The notes: a model not told the origin generated them from the letters alone. Positions 1-10,483 are shown, numbered from the stretch's first letter. The stretch: 64,000 nucleotides of DNA from Burkholderia cepacia ATCC 25416 (GCF_001411495.1 NZ_CP012981.1:1984001-2048000), one strand, 5' to 3'. Numbers and translations: made by a program.

Positions 1-88
1 GGGGCGGCATGACGGTGTGGAACGTCCCGGACACGACGATTCTATGCCCGGCGGACAGGCCGCCCGCGGATTTTTTGCGCGTAAGTGT

Positions 89-117
89 TTGTTGTACCTC
101 TGGTTTCCGGCTATAAT
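89..117 (+). promoter_or_regulatory. Putative sigma-70 promoter of the rpsP operon
   Basis: A TTGTTG box at 89-94 and a perfect TATAAT at 112-117 are separated by 17 bases, so transcription would start about 40 bases before the rpsP start codon. Upstream, positions 1-88 contain no gene that can be recognised. A short GGCGG/CCGCC stem at 50-64 followed by a T6 run at 71-76 may be the end of a preceding transcription unit, but its stem is short and not directly next to the T run. The promoter call rests on box match and spacing only. Confidence 0.6.
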
Positions 118-163
118 CGCGTGTTTCAGTAGTTTCGAACCCGGTTTTCCCGAAGGACATCAT

Positions 164-418
164 ATGGTTATCATCCGTCTGGCTCGTGGCGGCTCGAAGA
201 AGCGCCCGTTCTACAACATCGTTGCTACCGATTCGCGCAACCGTCGTGACGGCCGCTTCATCGAGCGCGTCGGCTTCTACAACCCGGTCGCCACGAAGGG
301 CGAATCGCTGCGTATCGCTCAGGATCGCCTGACGTACTGGCAAGGCGTTGGCGCGCAACTGTCGCCGACCGTCCAGCGTCTCGTGAAGGAAGCGCAAAAG
401 GCGCAACCGGCTGCCTAA
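164..418 (+). CDS. rpsP: 30S ribosomal protein S16
   Basis: Small-subunit ribosomal protein of 84 residues that binds 16S rRNA and stabilises the 30S body. The start is the ATG at 164 ([20 protein letters not shown]), the canonical S16 N-terminus; the open frame extends further upstream but that part has no S16 similarity. Family hallmarks such as [13 protein letters not shown] and [14 protein letters not shown] are intact and the length is normal. First gene of the rpsP-rimM-trmD-rplS operon and preceded by a good promoter. rimM starts 42 bases downstream. Confidence 0.97.
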
Positions 419-460
419 CATGGCACGGTGTGCCGGTCGTGCCGGCTGTGAGGTGCATTG

Positions 461-1138
461 ATGGCGGGTCACGATTCCGGTAATGCAAGGCGCGGGCGTG
501 CGTCGTTTGGCGCATTCGTCCGCAAGCCGGTCGAGCGCGACGTTGTCGCGAACGCCGGTCAGGCTGCCGAGCAGGGCAGTCTCGAAGTGGCGCAAGCCTG
601 GCCCGACGATGCCGTCGAGGTCGGGGCTGTGGTCGACGCCTATGGCCTGAAGGGTTGGGTCAAGGTGGCGACGCATGCCGACGCCGGTCGCGGTGGCGAC
701 GCGCTGCTCAAGGCGCGCCGCTGGTGGCTGGAGCGCGGTGCGGAACGGCTTTCCGTCCGCATCCTGCAGTCGAAGACGCACAGCGACACTGTCGTTGCGC
801 AACCCGCGGGCGTGAGCGACCGCGATGCCGCGCTGGCCATGCGCGGTTTTCGCGTGTTCGTGCGCCGGGAAGATTTCCCGGCATTGGCCGCTGACGAATT
901 CTATTGGGTCGACCTGATCGGTCTCGATGTCGTCAACGAGCAATCGGTGGCGCTCGGAAAGGTGAGCGGGATGATCGACAACGGCGTGCATTCGATCATG
1001 CGTGTCGAGTATCCGGCGACCGGCAAAGACGGTCAGCCGACCACCGACGAGCGGTTGATTCCGTTCGTCGGCGTATACGTCAAAACGGTGGATCAGGCGG
1101 CGCGTCGCATCGTCGTCGACTGGGAAGCCGATTACTGA
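461..1138 (+). CDS. rimM: Ribosome maturation factor RimM
   Basis: Assists 30S assembly by acting on the 16S rRNA 3' domain together with S19. The protein is 225 residues from the ATG at 461 (a TTG three bases earlier is less likely). The N-terminal RimM barrel begins around residue 52 ([18 protein letters not shown]) and the PRC-barrel part is recognisable from about residue 145 ([15 protein letters not shown]). Compared with the roughly 180-residue E. coli protein there is an N-terminal extension of about 45 residues without recognised function. A later start cannot be excluded, but no strong ribosome binding site argues for one. trmD follows after one base, so the two are probably translationally coupled. 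Confidence 0.95.
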   Translation: MAGHDSGNARRGRASFGAFVRKPVERDVVANAGQAAEQGSLEVAQAWPDDAVEVGAVVDAYGLKGWVKVATHADAGRGGDALLKARRWWLERGAERLSVRILQSKTHSDTVVAQPAGVSDRDAALAMRGFRVFVRREDFPALAADEFYWVDLIGLDVVNEQSVALGKVSGMIDNGVHSIMRVEYPATGKDGQPTTDERLIPFVGVYVKTVDQAARRIVVDWEADY

Positions 1139-1139
1139 A

Positions 1140-1934
1140 ATGAACCAGGTTACCGAGAGCGCGGTGCAGTTCGACGTCGTCACGCTCTTTCCCGAGATGT
1201 TCCGTGCACTGACCGACTGGGGGATCACCAGCCGGGCCGTCAAGCAAGGGCGCTTCGGGTTGCGCACCTGGAACCCGCGTGATTTCACGACGGACAACTA
1301 CCGCACGGTCGACGATCGTCCGTACGGCGGCGGTCCGGGCATGGTGATGCTGGCCAGGCCGCTCGAAGCCGCGATCGATGCCGCGAAAGCGGCGCAGGCG
1401 GAACAGGGTATCGCGAGCACGCGTGTCGTGATGATGTCGCCGCAAGGCGCACCGCTCACGCACGATCGCGCGGTGCGGATGGCGCAGGAACCCGGCGTTG
1501 TCGTGCTGTGCGGCCGTTATGAAGCGATCGACCAGCGCCTGCTCGATCGTTGCGTCGACGAGGAAATCAGCCTCGGCGATTTCGTATTGTCGGGCGGCGA
1601 ACTGCCGGCGATGGCGATGATGGATGCGGTCGTGCGGTTGCTGCCCGGCGTGCTGAACGATTCGCTGTCGGCCGTGCAGGACAGTTTCGCCGACGGCCTG
1701 CTCGATTGTCCGCACTACACGCGCCCCGAGGAATACGATGGCATGCGCGTGCCGGACGTACTGCTCGGTGGGCATCATGCCGAGATCGAGCGGTGGCGGC
1801 GCCAGGAAGCATTGAGGAATACGTTGCGGAAGCGGCCGGACCTGATCGTCCGGGCGCGCCGCGAGAAGTTGTTGAGCCGGGCCGACGAGGCGTGGCTTGC
1901 GAACCTCGCACGCGAAGCGAAGGACGCCTCCTGA
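1140..1934 (+). CDS. trmD: tRNA (guanine-N1-)-methyltransferase TrmD
   Basis: SPOUT-class methyltransferase that makes m1G37 in tRNAs reading CNN/proline codons, preventing +1 frameshifting; it uses S-adenosylmethionine. The 264-residue protein has the N-terminal [11 protein letters not shown] motif, the loop [13 protein letters not shown], and the trefoil-knot SAM site [18 protein letters not shown]. Length is normal. It lies one base after rimM and 133 bases before rplS, the usual operon order. The 133-base gap shows no terminator, so read-through into rplS is expected. Confidence 0.97.
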   Translation: MNQVTESAVQFDVVTLFPEMFRALTDWGITSRAVKQGRFGLRTWNPRDFTTDNYRTVDDRPYGGGPGMVMLARPLEAAIDAAKAAQAEQGIASTRVVMMSPQGAPLTHDRAVRMAQEPGVVVLCGRYEAIDQRLLDRCVDEEISLGDFVLSGGELPAMAMMDAVVRLLPGVLNDSLSAVQDSFADGLLDCPHYTRPEEYDGMRVPDVLLGGHHAEIERWRRQEALRNTLRKRPDLIVRARREKLLSRADEAWLANLAREAKDAS

Positions 1935-2067
1935 GGCGGTGTCGCGGGCGGGAATTGGCGGTGTCGTGCATGCGTGTGCGGCGCCTGATGTGAATCCATC
2001 CTCTATCGGGGCCAGGCCTGGAAGCAGGCGGGTGCCAACGCCGACACGATGGCATAAGGAGTCAGTA

Positions 2068-2460
2068 ATGAATCTGATCGCAAAACTTGAGCAGGAAGAA
2101 ATCGAGCGCGCGCTCGCCGGCAAGACGATCCCCGAATTCGCCCCGGGCGATACGGTGATCGTGAACGTGAACGTGGTTGAAGGTAACCGCAAGCGCGTTC
2201 AGGCCTACGAAGGCGTCGTGATCGCTATTCGCAACCGTGGCCTGAACTCGAATTTCATCGTCCGCAAGATCTCGTCGGGCGAAGGCGTCGAGCGTACGTT
2301 CCAGACGTACTCGCCGCTGCTGGCAAGCATCGTCGTGAAGCGCCGCGGTGATGTGCGTCGTGCGAAGCTGTACTACCTGCGCGAGCGTTCGGGCAAGTCG
2401 GCTCGTATCAAGGAAAAGCTGGTGTCGAAGGATCGCGCCGCAGCAGCTTCCCAAGAGTAA
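2068..2460 (+). CDS. rplS: 50S ribosomal protein L19
   Basis: Large-subunit protein located at the 30S-50S interface. The ATG at 2068 follows an AAGGAG ribosome binding site at 2055-2060; the reading frame is open far upstream but the L19 family starts here ([18 protein letters not shown]). The 130-residue product contains the conserved [20 protein letters not shown] and [12 protein letters not shown]. Last gene of the rpsP operon, closed by a strong terminator 11 bases downstream. Confidence 0.97.
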   Translation: MNLIAKLEQEEIERALAGKTIPEFAPGDTVIVNVNVVEGNRKRVQAYEGVVIAIRNRGLNSNFIVRKISSGEGVERTFQTYSPLLASIVVKRRGDVRRAKLYYLRERSGKSARIKEKLVSKDRAAAASQE

Positions 2461-2471
2461 GAGCTGTAAGG

Positions 2472-2498
2472 AAAAAGCACCCACCCGGGTGCTTTTTT
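2472..2498 (+). terminator. Rho-independent terminator after rplS
   Basis: An 11-base inverted repeat (AAAAAGCACCC and GGGTGCTTTTT) with a four-base loop ends in a T6 run. It closes the rpsP-rimM-trmD-rplS operon. Confidence 0.9.
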
Positions 2499-2547
2499 CA
2501 TTCTGGCGCGACAATATGCTCGATACGACACAAACACGAGAGCCCCA

Positions 2548-3234
2548 TTGAATCGCCGCCCCATCATCGATCCCGAAGTCCTGCCGGTCGAAGGCACCGG
2601 CGCCGGCCTGCCGGCCATCGATTCCCGCCTGATGACACCGTCCGGCCTGCGCGACCGTTTCGCGCGCACGCTCGAGTGGAGCGTCGAGCCCGACGAGGCG
2701 AGACTGCAGGAGGGCGTCGATCCGCGTAGCGCGGCCGTCCTCGTCCCGCTCGTCGTCCGCGAGTCCGGCCTCACCATGCTGCTGACCCAGCGCGCCGACC
2801 ACCTGAACGACCACGCCGGACAGATCAGCTTCCCCGGCGGTCGCCGCGAACCGTTCGATCGTGACGCGACCGCAACCGCGTTGCGCGAGGCGAAGGAAGA
2901 GATCGGGCTGGCGGACGAGCGTGTCGAGATCCTCGGCGCGTTACCCGACTACCTGACCGGCACGGGCTTCTGCGTGACGCCGGTGGTCGGCCTCGTGCAT
3001 CCGCCGTTCACCGTGCAGGCCGACACGTTCGAAGTGGCCGAGATTTTCGAGGTGCCGCTCGCGTTCCTGATGAATCCCGCGAACCATCAGGTCCGGGTGT
3101 TTCGCTGGGAAGGCGGCGAGCGTCGTTTTTTTGCGATGCCCTATCCGAATGGCGAACCCGGCGGGCATTACTTCATCTGGGGCGCAACTGCCGGCATGTT
3201 GCGCAATCTGTACCGCTTCTTGGCCGCCGGCTAG
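2548..3234 (+). CDS. Nudix hydrolase, CoA pyrophosphatase type
   Basis: Probably hydrolyses coenzyme A or related nucleotide diphosphates, as in the YeaB/NudL group. The CoA-specific Nudix signature is visible: LLTQRADHLNDHAGQISF upstream of FPGG, followed by ALREAKEEIGL at the catalytic helix, whose glutamates bind the divalent metal. The start is taken as the TTG at 2548 giving 228 residues; this is uncertain because the Shine-Dalgarno match is weak. It lies alone between the rplS terminator and the next membrane protein gene. CoA specificity is inferred from the extended motif; the fold assignment is firm. Confidence 0.85.
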   Translation: MNRRPIIDPEVLPVEGTGAGLPAIDSRLMTPSGLRDRFARTLEWSVEPDEARLQEGVDPRSAAVLVPLVVRESGLTMLLTQRADHLNDHAGQISFPGGRREPFDRDATATALREAKEEIGLADERVEILGALPDYLTGTGFCVTPVVGLVHPPFTVQADTFEVAEIFEVPLAFLMNPANHQVRVFRWEGGERRFFAMPYPNGEPGGHYFIWGATAGMLRNLYRFLAAG

Positions 3235-3354
3235 GCGCGCACGGCGGCCGGCGCGCGCGGCCGGCTGCCGCACGACCGCGCCGGCAGCCATCCGGTGCTT
3301 ACGCTGTGCTATCGTTATGCAAAAAATGACATAACTCCGAAGACGGCGCCACGC

Positions 3355-4293
3355 ATGACTTTCTTTTCGGTTCTCCTCGCCCTCATCATCGAACAGGTCC
3401 GCGCGTTGTCGCCGAACAATCCGGTGTTCGCGCTGTTCCAGTTTCATGCGGAAACCGTCGCGCATGGTCTCGACGCAGGCAAGCAGAAGCACGGCATCCT
3501 CGCATGGCTCGCGGTCGTGCTGCCGTGGGTGCTGATCGTCGCGCTGATCTATTTCCTGCTATACAAGGTGAGCTTCGTGCTCGCGTTCATCTGGAACGTC
3601 GTCGTCGTGTATTTCACGCTCGGCTTTCGCCAGTTCAGCCACTACTTCACCGACATCCACCTCGCGCTCAACAACGATGACGTGCCGCGTGCGCGCGAAA
3701 TCCTGCACGAATGGACGGGTATCGACACGGTCGACATGCCGGTCGGCGAAATCGTCCGCCATACGCTGATTCACGCCGTTGTCGCATCGCATCGTCACGT
3801 GTTCGGCGTGTTCTTCTGGTACGTGCTGCCGATCGGCCCGGCCGGCGCCGTGCTGTACCGGATTTCCGAATACCTCGCGCGCAGCTGGTCGACGCCGGGC
3901 GACGACCGCACGGCAGCTTTTTCGACGTTCGCGCAGCGCGCGTTCTTCGTGATCGACTGGATTCCCTCGCGACTGACCGCGCTCGGCTTTGCAATCGTCG
4001 GTAACTTCGAGGACGCGATCTACGCGTGGCGCAACCATACGCGCCAGTGGCCCGATCCGAACGACGGCGTCCTGCTGGCAGCCGGTAGCGGCGCGCTCGG
4101 CGCACGCCTCGCGGGGCCGCTCGCGGAACCGTCGAGCCTCGATGCGCTGGCGGTCGGTGACAGCGGTCCGTTGACGGTCGGCGACGATTGCACGCCGCGT
4201 ACGCTGCAATCCGCGGTTGGCCTTGTCTGGCGCGCGGTGATCCTGTGGATGATTCTGCTGCTGATGCTGACGCTTGCCGTCTGGGTGTCGTGA
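3355..4293 (+). CDS. CobD/CbiB-like membrane protein
   Basis: Integral membrane protein of 312 residues related to the CobD/CbiB and AmpE families. CbiB itself condenses adenosylcobyric acid with aminopropanol, but no other cobalamin genes are nearby, so the substrate is unknown. Hydrophobic segments are seen near residues 1-15, 50-90, 155-185, 205-225 and at the C-terminus (about 290-312). Conserved-looking motifs include LGFRQFSHYFTDI and GIDTVDMPVGEIVRHT. Start chosen at ATG 3355, where the membrane protein begins (MTFFSVLLALIIEQVR); the upstream open frame lacks family similarity. Followed by a terminator shared with the convergent gene. Confidence 0.75.
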   Translation: MTFFSVLLALIIEQVRALSPNNPVFALFQFHAETVAHGLDAGKQKHGILAWLAVVLPWVLIVALIYFLLYKVSFVLAFIWNVVVVYFTLGFRQFSHYFTDIHLALNNDDVPRAREILHEWTGIDTVDMPVGEIVRHTLIHAVVASHRHVFGVFFWYVLPIGPAGAVLYRISEYLARSWSTPGDDRTAAFSTFAQRAFFVIDWIPSRLTALGFAIVGNFEDAIYAWRNHTRQWPDPNDGVLLAAGSGALGARLAGPLAEPSSLDALAVGDSGPLTVGDDCTPRTLQSAVGLVWRAVILWMILLLMLTLAVWVS

Positions 4294-4321
4294 CGGGGCA
4301 GTGCGGTGCCCGATGAAAGAC

Positions 4322-4349
4322 AAAAGGCCGGCTTGATGCCGGCCTTTTT
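4322..4349. terminator. Bidirectional terminator between convergent genes
   Basis: AAAAGGCCGGC and GCCGGCCTTTTT flank a five-base loop. There are T runs on both strands, so it can end the plus-strand CobD-like gene and the minus-strand gene ending at 4360. Confidence 0.88.
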
Positions 4350-4359
4350 GCTGTGCGGG

Positions 4360-4677
4360 TCAATCGTCGCGCGGGTCGCGCACGGCGCCGCATTGCCAGC
4401 AGGCCGTGAACTGGGCCTCGAGCGCCTCCCCGCACTGCCGGCAGCGCCACGGCGCGGCGCCGGCCGACGGGCCGTGCGAAGCGGCATCGAGGAGCCGGCG
4501 CGCGAGCACGTCGTCGCGTTCGTCGTCGAGCCACAGCTCGGGCGTGCACGCGTCGGCAGGCAGGCCGCCGAGTGCGCCTGTCGCGTAGCAGTTATGCAGC
4601 TCGCAACCGATGCCGGCCACCTGGAGCACGTTGGCCCAATGCTGCGCCGTCGCGAGATCGGGTGCCTTGAAACGCAT
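4360..4677 (-). CDS. DUF2007-type protein with C-terminal zinc ribbon
   Basis: A 105-residue protein beginning MRFKAPDLATAQHWANVLQ, which resembles the DUF2007 (putative signal-transducing) domain found in small bacterial proteins. Residues of about 80-100 form a RanBP2-like or double zinc ribbon: CRQC, then CWQC, spaced by about 12 residues. The C-terminus is acidic/basic (RDPRDD). It lies downstream of rsgA on the same strand with a gap of 67 bases, so it may be co-transcribed with the M48 protease and rsgA. No experimental function is known to me. Confidence 0.75.
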   Translation of the reverse strand: MRFKAPDLATAQHWANVLQVAGIGCELHNCYATGALGGLPADACTPELWLDDERDDVLARRLLDAASHGPSAGAAPWRCRQCGEALEAQFTACWQCGAVRDPRDD

Positions 4678-4744
4678 CGCGGCTCCTGTCGGTGAGGGCC
4701 GGCCCCGCATGGCACCGGCTGGCCGCCGCGCGCGTGCCGCGCGA

Positions 4745-5686
4745 TCAGCGGACGATCTGGCTTGCCTCGTGCACGAGCTGCGCATACAGCGCATGCCGTG
4801 TCGGCGCGATGCGGCCGTCGGCGACGGCTTCGAGAATCGCGCAGCCGGGTTCGTGCAGATGATGGCAATTATAGAAACGGCAGTCCGCGAGCAGCGGCCG
4901 GAACTCCGGAAACGCGCGCTCGAGACGGCCTTCCGTCAGGTGGTAGAGGCCGAATTCCTGGAAGCCCGGCGAATCGATCAGGGCGCCGCCGCCTTCCAGC
5001 GGGTAGAGGCGCGTGAACGTCGTCGTGTGACGGCCGCTGTTGAGCGCGGCCGAAATCTCGCGCGTGGCGGCTTCGGCGTCGGGAACGAGCAGGTTCACGA
5101 GCGTCGACTTGCCCATCCCGGACTGGCCGAGCAGGATCGTCGAATGCCCGGCGAGGTGCGGCATCAGTTGCGCGCGCGCGTCGTCGGGCGAGCCTTTCAC
5201 CGAGAGCTCGAGCACGTCGTAGCCGAGTGCGCGGTAGGGCGCGAGGCGCTCGCGCGCGACCGGCAGCGCGGCTTCGACGTCGATCTTGTTCAGCACGACG
5301 AGCGGCTTCAGCTCGTTCGCCTCGGCGGCAATCAGCGCGCGGCCGAGCAAGTCCTCGCTGAAATAGGGCTCGGTCGCGAGCACGATCAGCAACTGGTCGA
5401 GGTTGGCCGCGAACAGCTTCGACTTGAACTGGTCGGAACGGTACAGCAGGTTGCGCCGTTCGCCGATCTCGACGATGACGCCCTGGTCGGCCGAGGCGAG
5501 TTCGTACGCGACACGGTCGCCGACCGCGATATCGCTCTTCTTGCCGCGCGGGAAGCACTGCAGCATCGGGCCGCCATCGTCGGGCGCGACGATGTAGTGA
5601 CGCCCGTGCGCCGCGATCACGCGGCCTTCGGCACGCTGCGCGCCCGACGCGCGCGGGGCCGGCTTGCGGGAGGTCGGCCGGCTCAT
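4745..5686 (-). CDS. rsgA: Small ribosomal subunit GTPase RsgA
   Basis: Circularly permuted GTPase that checks late 30S maturation and helps release RbfA. The 313-residue protein has an N-terminal OB fold (about 20-75), then the permuted order G4 (NKID, 133-136), G1 (GQSGMGKST, 187-195) and G3 (DSPG, 238-241). A C-terminal zinc motif with Cys269, Cys274, His276 and Cys282 follows. The start ATG overlaps the stop codon of the upstream protease gene (ATGA), which suggests translational coupling. Confidence 0.95.
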   Translation of the reverse strand: MSRPTSRKPAPRASGAQRAEGRVIAAHGRHYIVAPDDGGPMLQCFPRGKKSDIAVGDRVAYELASADQGVIVEIGERRNLLYRSDQFKSKLFAANLDQLLIVLATEPYFSEDLLGRALIAAEANELKPLVVLNKIDVEAALPVARERLAPYRALGYDVLELSVKGSPDDARAQLMPHLAGHSTILLGQSGMGKSTLVNLLVPDAEAATREISAALNSGRHTTTFTRLYPLEGGGALIDSPGFQEFGLYHLTEGRLERAFPEFRPLLADCRFYNCHHLHEPGCAILEAVADGRIAPTRHALYAQLVHEASQIVR

Positions 5687-6942
5687 GCGTGCTGCAGCAG
5701 GCGGTCGATCCGCTGCGAGGCGGGCGGATGCGAGTAGTAGAAGGCCGTATAGACAGGGTCGGGCGTCAGCGTCGACGCATTGTCCTCATAGAGCTTCACG
5801 AGCGCGCTGACGAGATCCTGCGCGTCGGTCTGGCTGGCCGCGAATGCGTCGGCCTCGAATTCGTGCTTGCGCGACGTGAGGCTGCCGAACGGCGTCGCGA
5901 AGAACAGGAACACGGGAATCGCGAGGAAGAACAGCACGAGCGCGGCGCCCGCGTTGCTCGTGTCGAGCGACGGCGTGACGCCGAGCCCCGTGTAGAACCA
6001 CGTGCGCTGCGCAAGCCAGCCGAGCAGCGCGAGCAGCACGAGGCTCAGCACGAACGACACGAGCATTCGCTTCATCACGTGGCGGCGCTTGAAGTGGCCG
6101 AGTTCGTGCGCGAGCACGGCCTCGATTTCCTGGCCGGACAGCCGCGCGAGCAGCGTGTCGAAGAACACGATCCGCTTCGAGGCGCCGAAGCCAGTGAAGT
6201 ACGCGTTGCCGTGCGCGGAGCGGCGGCTGCCGTCCATCACGAACAGGCCCTTCGCCGCGAAGCCGCAGCGCTTCATCAGCGACTCGATGCGCGCGCGCAG
6301 CGCGTCGTCCTTGAGCGGTTCGAACTTGTTGAAGATCGGTGCGATGAAGGTCGGGTAGATCAGCAGCACGAGCATCTGGAACGCGACCCAGACGATCCAG
6401 GTCCACAGCCACCACAGGCTGCCGGCCTGGTTCATCAGCCACAGCACGACGAACAGCAGCGGCAGGCCGAGCGCGGCGCCAAGCAGCGAGTTTTTCAGCA
6501 TGTCGGTGAAGAACAGCCGCTTGGTCATCCGGTTGAAGCCGAAGCGCTGTTCGATTCCGAACTGGCGGTAATACTCGAACGGGACGTCGATCGCGCTCGT
6601 GATCACGAGCACCGCGGCGACGAGCGCGACCTGCTGCCCGTAGCCGCGGCCGAGCCAGCCGGTGAGCAGCGTGTCGAGCGCGCCGACGCCGCCGAGCAGC
6701 GTGAGGCCGACCAGCACGGCCGCGCTGACGACGATCTCGAGCATCGTCAGCCGGGTGCGCTCGACCGTATAGTCGGCCGCGCGCTGGTGGGCGGTCAGCG
6801 GGATGGTCGCGCTGAACTGCGCGGGGACGCCGTTGCGGTGCGCGGCGACGAAGCGGATCTGCCGCGACGCGAGCCACAGCTTGGTGACGACCATCGCGAG
6901 CACGGCGAGCGCGAACAGCAGGGTGAACGAAAAGGGTGACAT
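5683..6942 (-). CDS. M48 family metalloprotease, Ste24/CAAX-protease type
   Basis: Membrane-embedded zinc protease of 419 residues. The zinc-binding HELGH motif is at residues 279-283 and the third ligand lies in [10 protein letters not shown] further on. Hydrophobic segments occur at about 5-22, 68-88, 105-120, 150-170, 178-200, 293-313 and 330-350, as in Ste24 proteins. The ATG at 6942 ([10 protein letters not shown]) is preferred over a TTG four codons upstream. Bacterial homologues probably act in membrane protein quality control; the substrate here is unknown. It is the first gene of the unit protease-rsgA-DUF2007 and divergent from orn. Confidence 0.88.
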   Translation of the reverse strand: MSPFSFTLLFALAVLAMVVTKLWLASRQIRFVAAHRNGVPAQFSATIPLTAHQRAADYTVERTRLTMLEIVVSAAVLVGLTLLGGVGALDTLLTGWLGRGYGQQVALVAAVLVITSAIDVPFEYYRQFGIEQRFGFNRMTKRLFFTDMLKNSLLGAALGLPLLFVVLWLMNQAGSLWWLWTWIVWVAFQMLVLLIYPTFIAPIFNKFEPLKDDALRARIESLMKRCGFAAKGLFVMDGSRRSAHGNAYFTGFGASKRIVFFDTLLARLSGQEIEAVLAHELGHFKRRHVMKRMLVSFVLSLVLLALLGWLAQRTWFYTGLGVTPSLDTSNAGAALVLFFLAIPVFLFFATPFGSLTSRKHEFEADAFAASQTDAQDLVSALVKLYEDNASTLTPDPVYTAFYYSHPPASQRIDRLLQHA

Positions 6943-7059
6943 CGAAGGCGCCAAAGGGTTCTATGCGAGAATTATATGTTCTTGCGGACCGGGCCCGCTG
7001 ATGCGATGCCGGCCGCCCGGGCGGCGCCGCGCGCTGCCCGCCATTTTCCAGGATGACTC

Positions 7060-7680
7060 ATGACCGATACCGCCGCTTCCACCAGCCAGCCCGCGCTCGT
7101 GCGCAACGAGTTGAACCTCGTCTGGCTCGACATGGAGATGACGGGCCTCGACCCGGATAACGACCGCATCATCGAGATCGCGGTCGTCGTGACCAATTCC
7201 ACGCTCGACGTCGCCGTCGAAGGCCCCGTGTTCGCGATCCACCAGAGCGACGAAACGCTCGCGAAGATGGACGACTGGAACAAGTCGACGCACGGCCGCT
7301 CGGGCCTGATCGACCGCGTGCGCGCGTCGACCGTGACCGAGGCGGACGCCGCCGCGCAGCTGCAGGCCTTCCTCGCGCAGTACGTGTCGCCCGGCAAGTC
7401 GCCGATGTGCGGCAACTCGATCTGCCAGGACCGCCGCTTCATGGCGCGCTGGATGCCCGAATTCGAGCGGTTCTTCCACTACCGCAACCTCGACGTCAGC
7501 ACGCTCAAGGAGCTGTGCCGCCGCTGGCAACCGGCGATCTACAAGGGGTTCCAGAAGCGGGCGATGCACACGGCGCTCGCGGACATCCACGAGTCGATCG
7601 ACGAGCTGAAGTACTACCGCGAGCATTTACTGATTCCGGCCGCGTCGGCTCCGGCAGGCGAGTCCGCGCCGGCCGCCTGA
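7060..7680 (+). CDS. orn: Oligoribonuclease
   Basis: DEDDh 3'-5' exoribonuclease that degrades two- to five-nucleotide RNA, including the pGpG produced from c-di-GMP. The 206-residue protein has Exo I ([20 protein letters not shown]), Exo II around [11 protein letters not shown], and Exo III with the catalytic His/Asp in [15 protein letters not shown]. The C-terminal 15 residues are Ala/Pro-rich. Divergent from the M48 protease gene; the 117-base gap should contain both promoters. Convergent with mog. Confidence 0.96.
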   Translation: MTDTAASTSQPALVRNELNLVWLDMEMTGLDPDNDRIIEIAVVVTNSTLDVAVEGPVFAIHQSDETLAKMDDWNKSTHGRSGLIDRVRASTVTEADAAAQLQAFLAQYVSPGKSPMCGNSICQDRRFMARWMPEFERFFHYRNLDVSTLKELCRRWQPAIYKGFQKRAMHTALADIHESIDELKYYREHLLIPAASAPAGESAPAA

Positions 7681-7714
7681 GCGGGCCGGCACGCGCCCGG
7701 CGCCGGGTACAGGC

Positions 7715-8329
7715 TCAGCGCCGCGCGCTTTTCGGCCGGAACGCCGCGACCACCGCGGCGTCGGTCTCGATATACGGGCCGCCGATCAGGTCGATGCAGT
7801 AGGGCACCGCGGCGAAGATGCCGGGCACGGTCGACTTGCCGTCGGCATCGCGCAACCCTTCGAGCGTTTCCCGGATCGATTTCGGCTGGCCCGGCAGGTT
7901 GATGATCAGCGCCGCATGGTCGGCTTGGGCCGTTTCGCGGATTACCGCGACCTGCCGCGACAGGATCGCGGTCGGCACGAAATTCAGGCTGATCTGCCGC
8001 ATCTGTTCACCGAACCCGGGCATTTCCTTCGTCGCCACGGCCAGCGTGGCCTCGGGCGTCACGTCGCGGCGCGCGGGGCCCGTGCCGCCGGTCGTCAGCA
8101 CGAGGTCGCACCCCGCGACGTCGACGAGCTCGGCGAGCGTGGCGGAGATCGTGGGCGCATCGTCCTGGATCAGGCGCGTTTCGGCGCGCCACGGCGACGT
8201 GAGCGCGCCGGCGAGCCACTCCTGCAACGCCGGAATGCCCTTGTCTTCGTAGACGCCCGTGCTCGCGCGGTCGCTGATCGACACGAGGCCGACGACGAGC
8301 TCGTCCGGGTGGTTACGCTTCGTCGTCAT
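7715..8329 (-). CDS. mog: Molybdopterin adenylyltransferase, MogA/MoaB type
   Basis: Adenylylates molybdopterin before MoeA inserts molybdate. The 204-residue protein contains the MoCF signature [17 protein letters not shown] and the downstream [16 protein letters not shown]. Start at ATG 8329 ([20 protein letters not shown]). The gene overlaps the 3' end of darP by 17 bases, which implies co-transcription. It is separate from the moaA-mobA-moeA cluster located about 28 kb away in this window. Confidence 0.92.
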   Translation of the reverse strand: MTTKRNHPDELVVGLVSISDRASTGVYEDKGIPALQEWLAGALTSPWRAETRLIQDDAPTISATLAELVDVAGCDLVLTTGGTGPARRDVTPEATLAVATKEMPGFGEQMRQISLNFVPTAILSRQVAVIRETAQADHAALIINLPGQPKSIRETLEGLRDADGKSTVPGIFAAVPYCIDLIGGPYIETDAAVVAAFRPKSARR

Positions 8330-8915
8330 GGTCGTCTCCGGCGTCGTCCGCCGCTTCGTCGTCCGCATCGGACGTGCCGCCGGCGGCCTTGATCCACTGG
8401 AACAGCTCGCGGAAATAGCGCGGCGGCTTGCCCTGCTGCGCTTCCTTGCGTGCGTTGCGGATCAGCGTGCGGCCTTCCTGGATATCGGCTTCAGGGTGCT
8501 GGCGCAGGAATTCGGTCAGCGCATCGTCGTTCGCGAGCAGCTGTTCGCGCGTGCGTTCGATCCAGTGAAGGCGGGCCGTCGCGGCCTTGTTCACGCCGCG
8601 CTGCGCGTCGAGCGCGGTGCGCAGCGCGGCCGTCTCGTCGTCGGTCAGCGAGCGCATCACGCGGCCGACGTACTGGAGCTGGCGGCGCTTGCCTTCGTGA
8701 TCGGTGATCCGGCGGGCTTCGCGCACGGCGTCCGCGAGATCTTCGGGCATCGGCATGCGCTTGAGGGCGTCCTTCGGCAGGTCGACGAGCGCCTGGCCGA
8801 GCTCCTGCAGCGCGTGCATTTCGCGTTTCAACTGGGATTTGCTGGGGCGATCGTAGCCATTGTCGTCGTCTTCGACGGCATGCTCGATCGGCTGGATTCG
8901 GGTTTTGCGTGTCAT
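8313..8915 (-). CDS. darP: Ribosome biogenesis factor DarP (YjgA, DUF615)
   Basis: A 200-residue charged helical protein of the YjgA/DUF615 family that binds late 50S precursors and promotes peptidyl-transferase centre maturation in E. coli. Recognisable segments are [37 protein letters not shown] and [15 protein letters not shown]. The C-terminal tail of about 20 residues is very acidic ([13 protein letters not shown]). The ATG at 8915 is chosen; another lies three codons upstream. Divergent from pmbA. Confidence 0.9.
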   Translation of the reverse strand: MTRKTRIQPIEHAVEDDDNGYDRPSKSQLKREMHALQELGQALVDLPKDALKRMPMPEDLADAVREARRITDHEGKRRQLQYVGRVMRSLTDDETAALRTALDAQRGVNKAATARLHWIERTREQLLANDDALTEFLRQHPEADIQEGRTLIRNARKEAQQGKPPRYFRELFQWIKAAGGTSDADDEAADDAGDDHDDEA

Positions 8916-9042
8916 GGACGGCATTGTATCGCGCCGCGGACACGCCAAGCTTGTCGGTGTCCGGCCCCGGACCTTGCTATGATCGCGGGATACGCAACAT
9001 TTTGAACATGCGGGCGCCCGCCCGCCACCGGATATCAAGACG

Positions 9043-10413
9043 ATGGCAGCCAATCTCGACGTACAAGCGCGCTATTTCCCGCACACGCAGGACCAGCTCA
9101 AGGAAATCGCCTCGGACATCCTTCGCCATGCGAAGGCCCTCGGCGCGACGGATGCCGCGACCGAAATCTCCGAGGGCGACGGCCTGTCGGTGTCGGTGCG
9201 CCGCGGCGAAGTCGAAACGATCGAGCACAACCGCGACAAGATGGTCGGCGTGACCGTGTTCATCGGCAAGAAGCGCGGCAACGCGAGCACGTCGGATTTC
9301 TCGCCGGGCGCGATCAAGGATACCGTCGCCGCCGCCTACAACATCGCGCGCTTCACGGCCGAGGACGAGGCCGCCGGCCTCGCTGAAGCCGAGCTGCTCG
9401 AAACCGACCCGCGCGACCTCGATCTGTACCACCCGTGGGCACTGACGGCCGACGAGGCCGTCGAACTCGCCCGTCGCGCGGAAGATGCCGCGTTCGCGGT
9501 CAGCCCGCAGATCCGCAATTCGGAAGGCGCGAGCGTGTCGGCCCAGCATTCGCAGTTCGTGCTCGCGACGTCGCGTGGCTTCCTGTCCGGCTACCCGTAC
9601 TCGCGCCACTACATCGCATGCGCGCCGATCGCAGGCAGCGGCCGTCACATGCAGCGCGACGACTGGTATTCGTCGAAGCGCAGCGCGACCGATCTTGCGG
9701 CGCCCGAAGCGGTGGGCCGTTATGCGGCCGAGCGTGCGCTTGCGCGGATGGGCGCGCGCCGTCTCGACACCCGCAAGGTGCCCGTGCTGTTCGAGGCGCC
9801 GCTCGCGGCCGGCCTGCTCGGCGCATTCGTCCAGGCGGTGAGCGGCGGTGCGCTGTACCGCAAGACGTCGTTCCTGGTCGACAGTCTCGGCAAGCCGGTG
9901 TTCGCGCCGCACATCCAGGTCGTCGAGGATCCGCACGTGCCGCGCGCGATGGGCAGCGCGCCGTTCGACGAGGAAGGCGTGCGTACGCGTGCGCGCAGCG
10001 TCGTCAAGGATGGCGTGGTCGAAGGCTACTTCCTGTCGACCTATTCGGCGCGCAAGCTCGGCACGCAAACCACCGGCAACGCAGGCGGCTCGCACAACCT
10101 CGCGCTGCGCAGCTCGAACACGCAGCCGGGCGACGATTTCGACGCGATGCTGAAGAAGCTCGGCACGGGCCTGTTGCTGACCGAGCTGATGGGGCAGGGC
10201 GTGAACTACGTGACGGGCGACTATTCGCGCGGCGCGGCGGGTTTCTGGGTCGAGAACGGCGTGATCCAGTATCCGGTCGAGGAAATCACCGTCGCGAGCA
10301 CGTTGCAGGAAATGTTCCGGCATATCGTCGCGATCGGCGCCGATTCGATCGTGCGCGGCACGAAGGAAACGGGCTCGGTGCTGATCGAGCAGATGACGAT
10401 CGCCGGGCAGTAA
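9043..10413 (+). CDS. pmbA: Metalloprotease PmbA (TldE)
   Basis: Subunit of the TldD/TldE(PmbA) protease, which in other bacteria matures microcin B17 and degrades CcdA. The 456-residue protein has the N-terminal domain ([20 protein letters not shown]) and the C-terminal domain with [21 protein letters not shown] and [18 protein letters not shown]. PmbA proteins lack the HExxxH of TldD, and none is seen here. No tldD is in the window. The gene is closed by a bidirectional terminator shared with folA. Confidence 0.95.
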   Translation: MAANLDVQARYFPHTQDQLKEIASDILRHAKALGATDAATEISEGDGLSVSVRRGEVETIEHNRDKMVGVTVFIGKKRGNASTSDFSPGAIKDTVAAAYNIARFTAEDEAAGLAEAELLETDPRDLDLYHPWALTADEAVELARRAEDAAFAVSPQIRNSEGASVSAQHSQFVLATSRGFLSGYPYSRHYIACAPIAGSGRHMQRDDWYSSKRSATDLAAPEAVGRYAAERALARMGARRLDTRKVPVLFEAPLAAGLLGAFVQAVSGGALYRKTSFLVDSLGKPVFAPHIQVVEDPHVPRAMGSAPFDEEGVRTRARSVVKDGVVEGYFLSTYSARKLGTQTTGNAGGSHNLALRSSNTQPGDDFDAMLKKLGTGLLLTELMGQGVNYVTGDYSRGAAGFWVENGVIQYPVEEITVASTLQEMFRHIVAIGADSIVRGTKETGSVLIEQMTIAGQ

Positions 10414-10442
10414 GCGGCGCGCGGCATCGGCCGCCATCAAAC

Positions 10443-10483
10443 AAAAAAGCCCGACGGCGTGAGTGAGCCGGTCGGGCTTTTTT
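10443..10483. terminator. Bidirectional terminator between pmbA and folA
   Basis: AAAAAAGCCCGACGGC and GCCGGTCGGGCTTTTTT form a long stem with one mismatch around a loop of about eight bases. A and T runs lie on both sides, so it serves both converging genes. Confidence 0.9.

Noticed and set aside
3355..4293. Cobalamin synthesis locus
   Set aside because: Only a CobD/CbiB-like membrane protein is present and no other cobalamin gene is adjacent.
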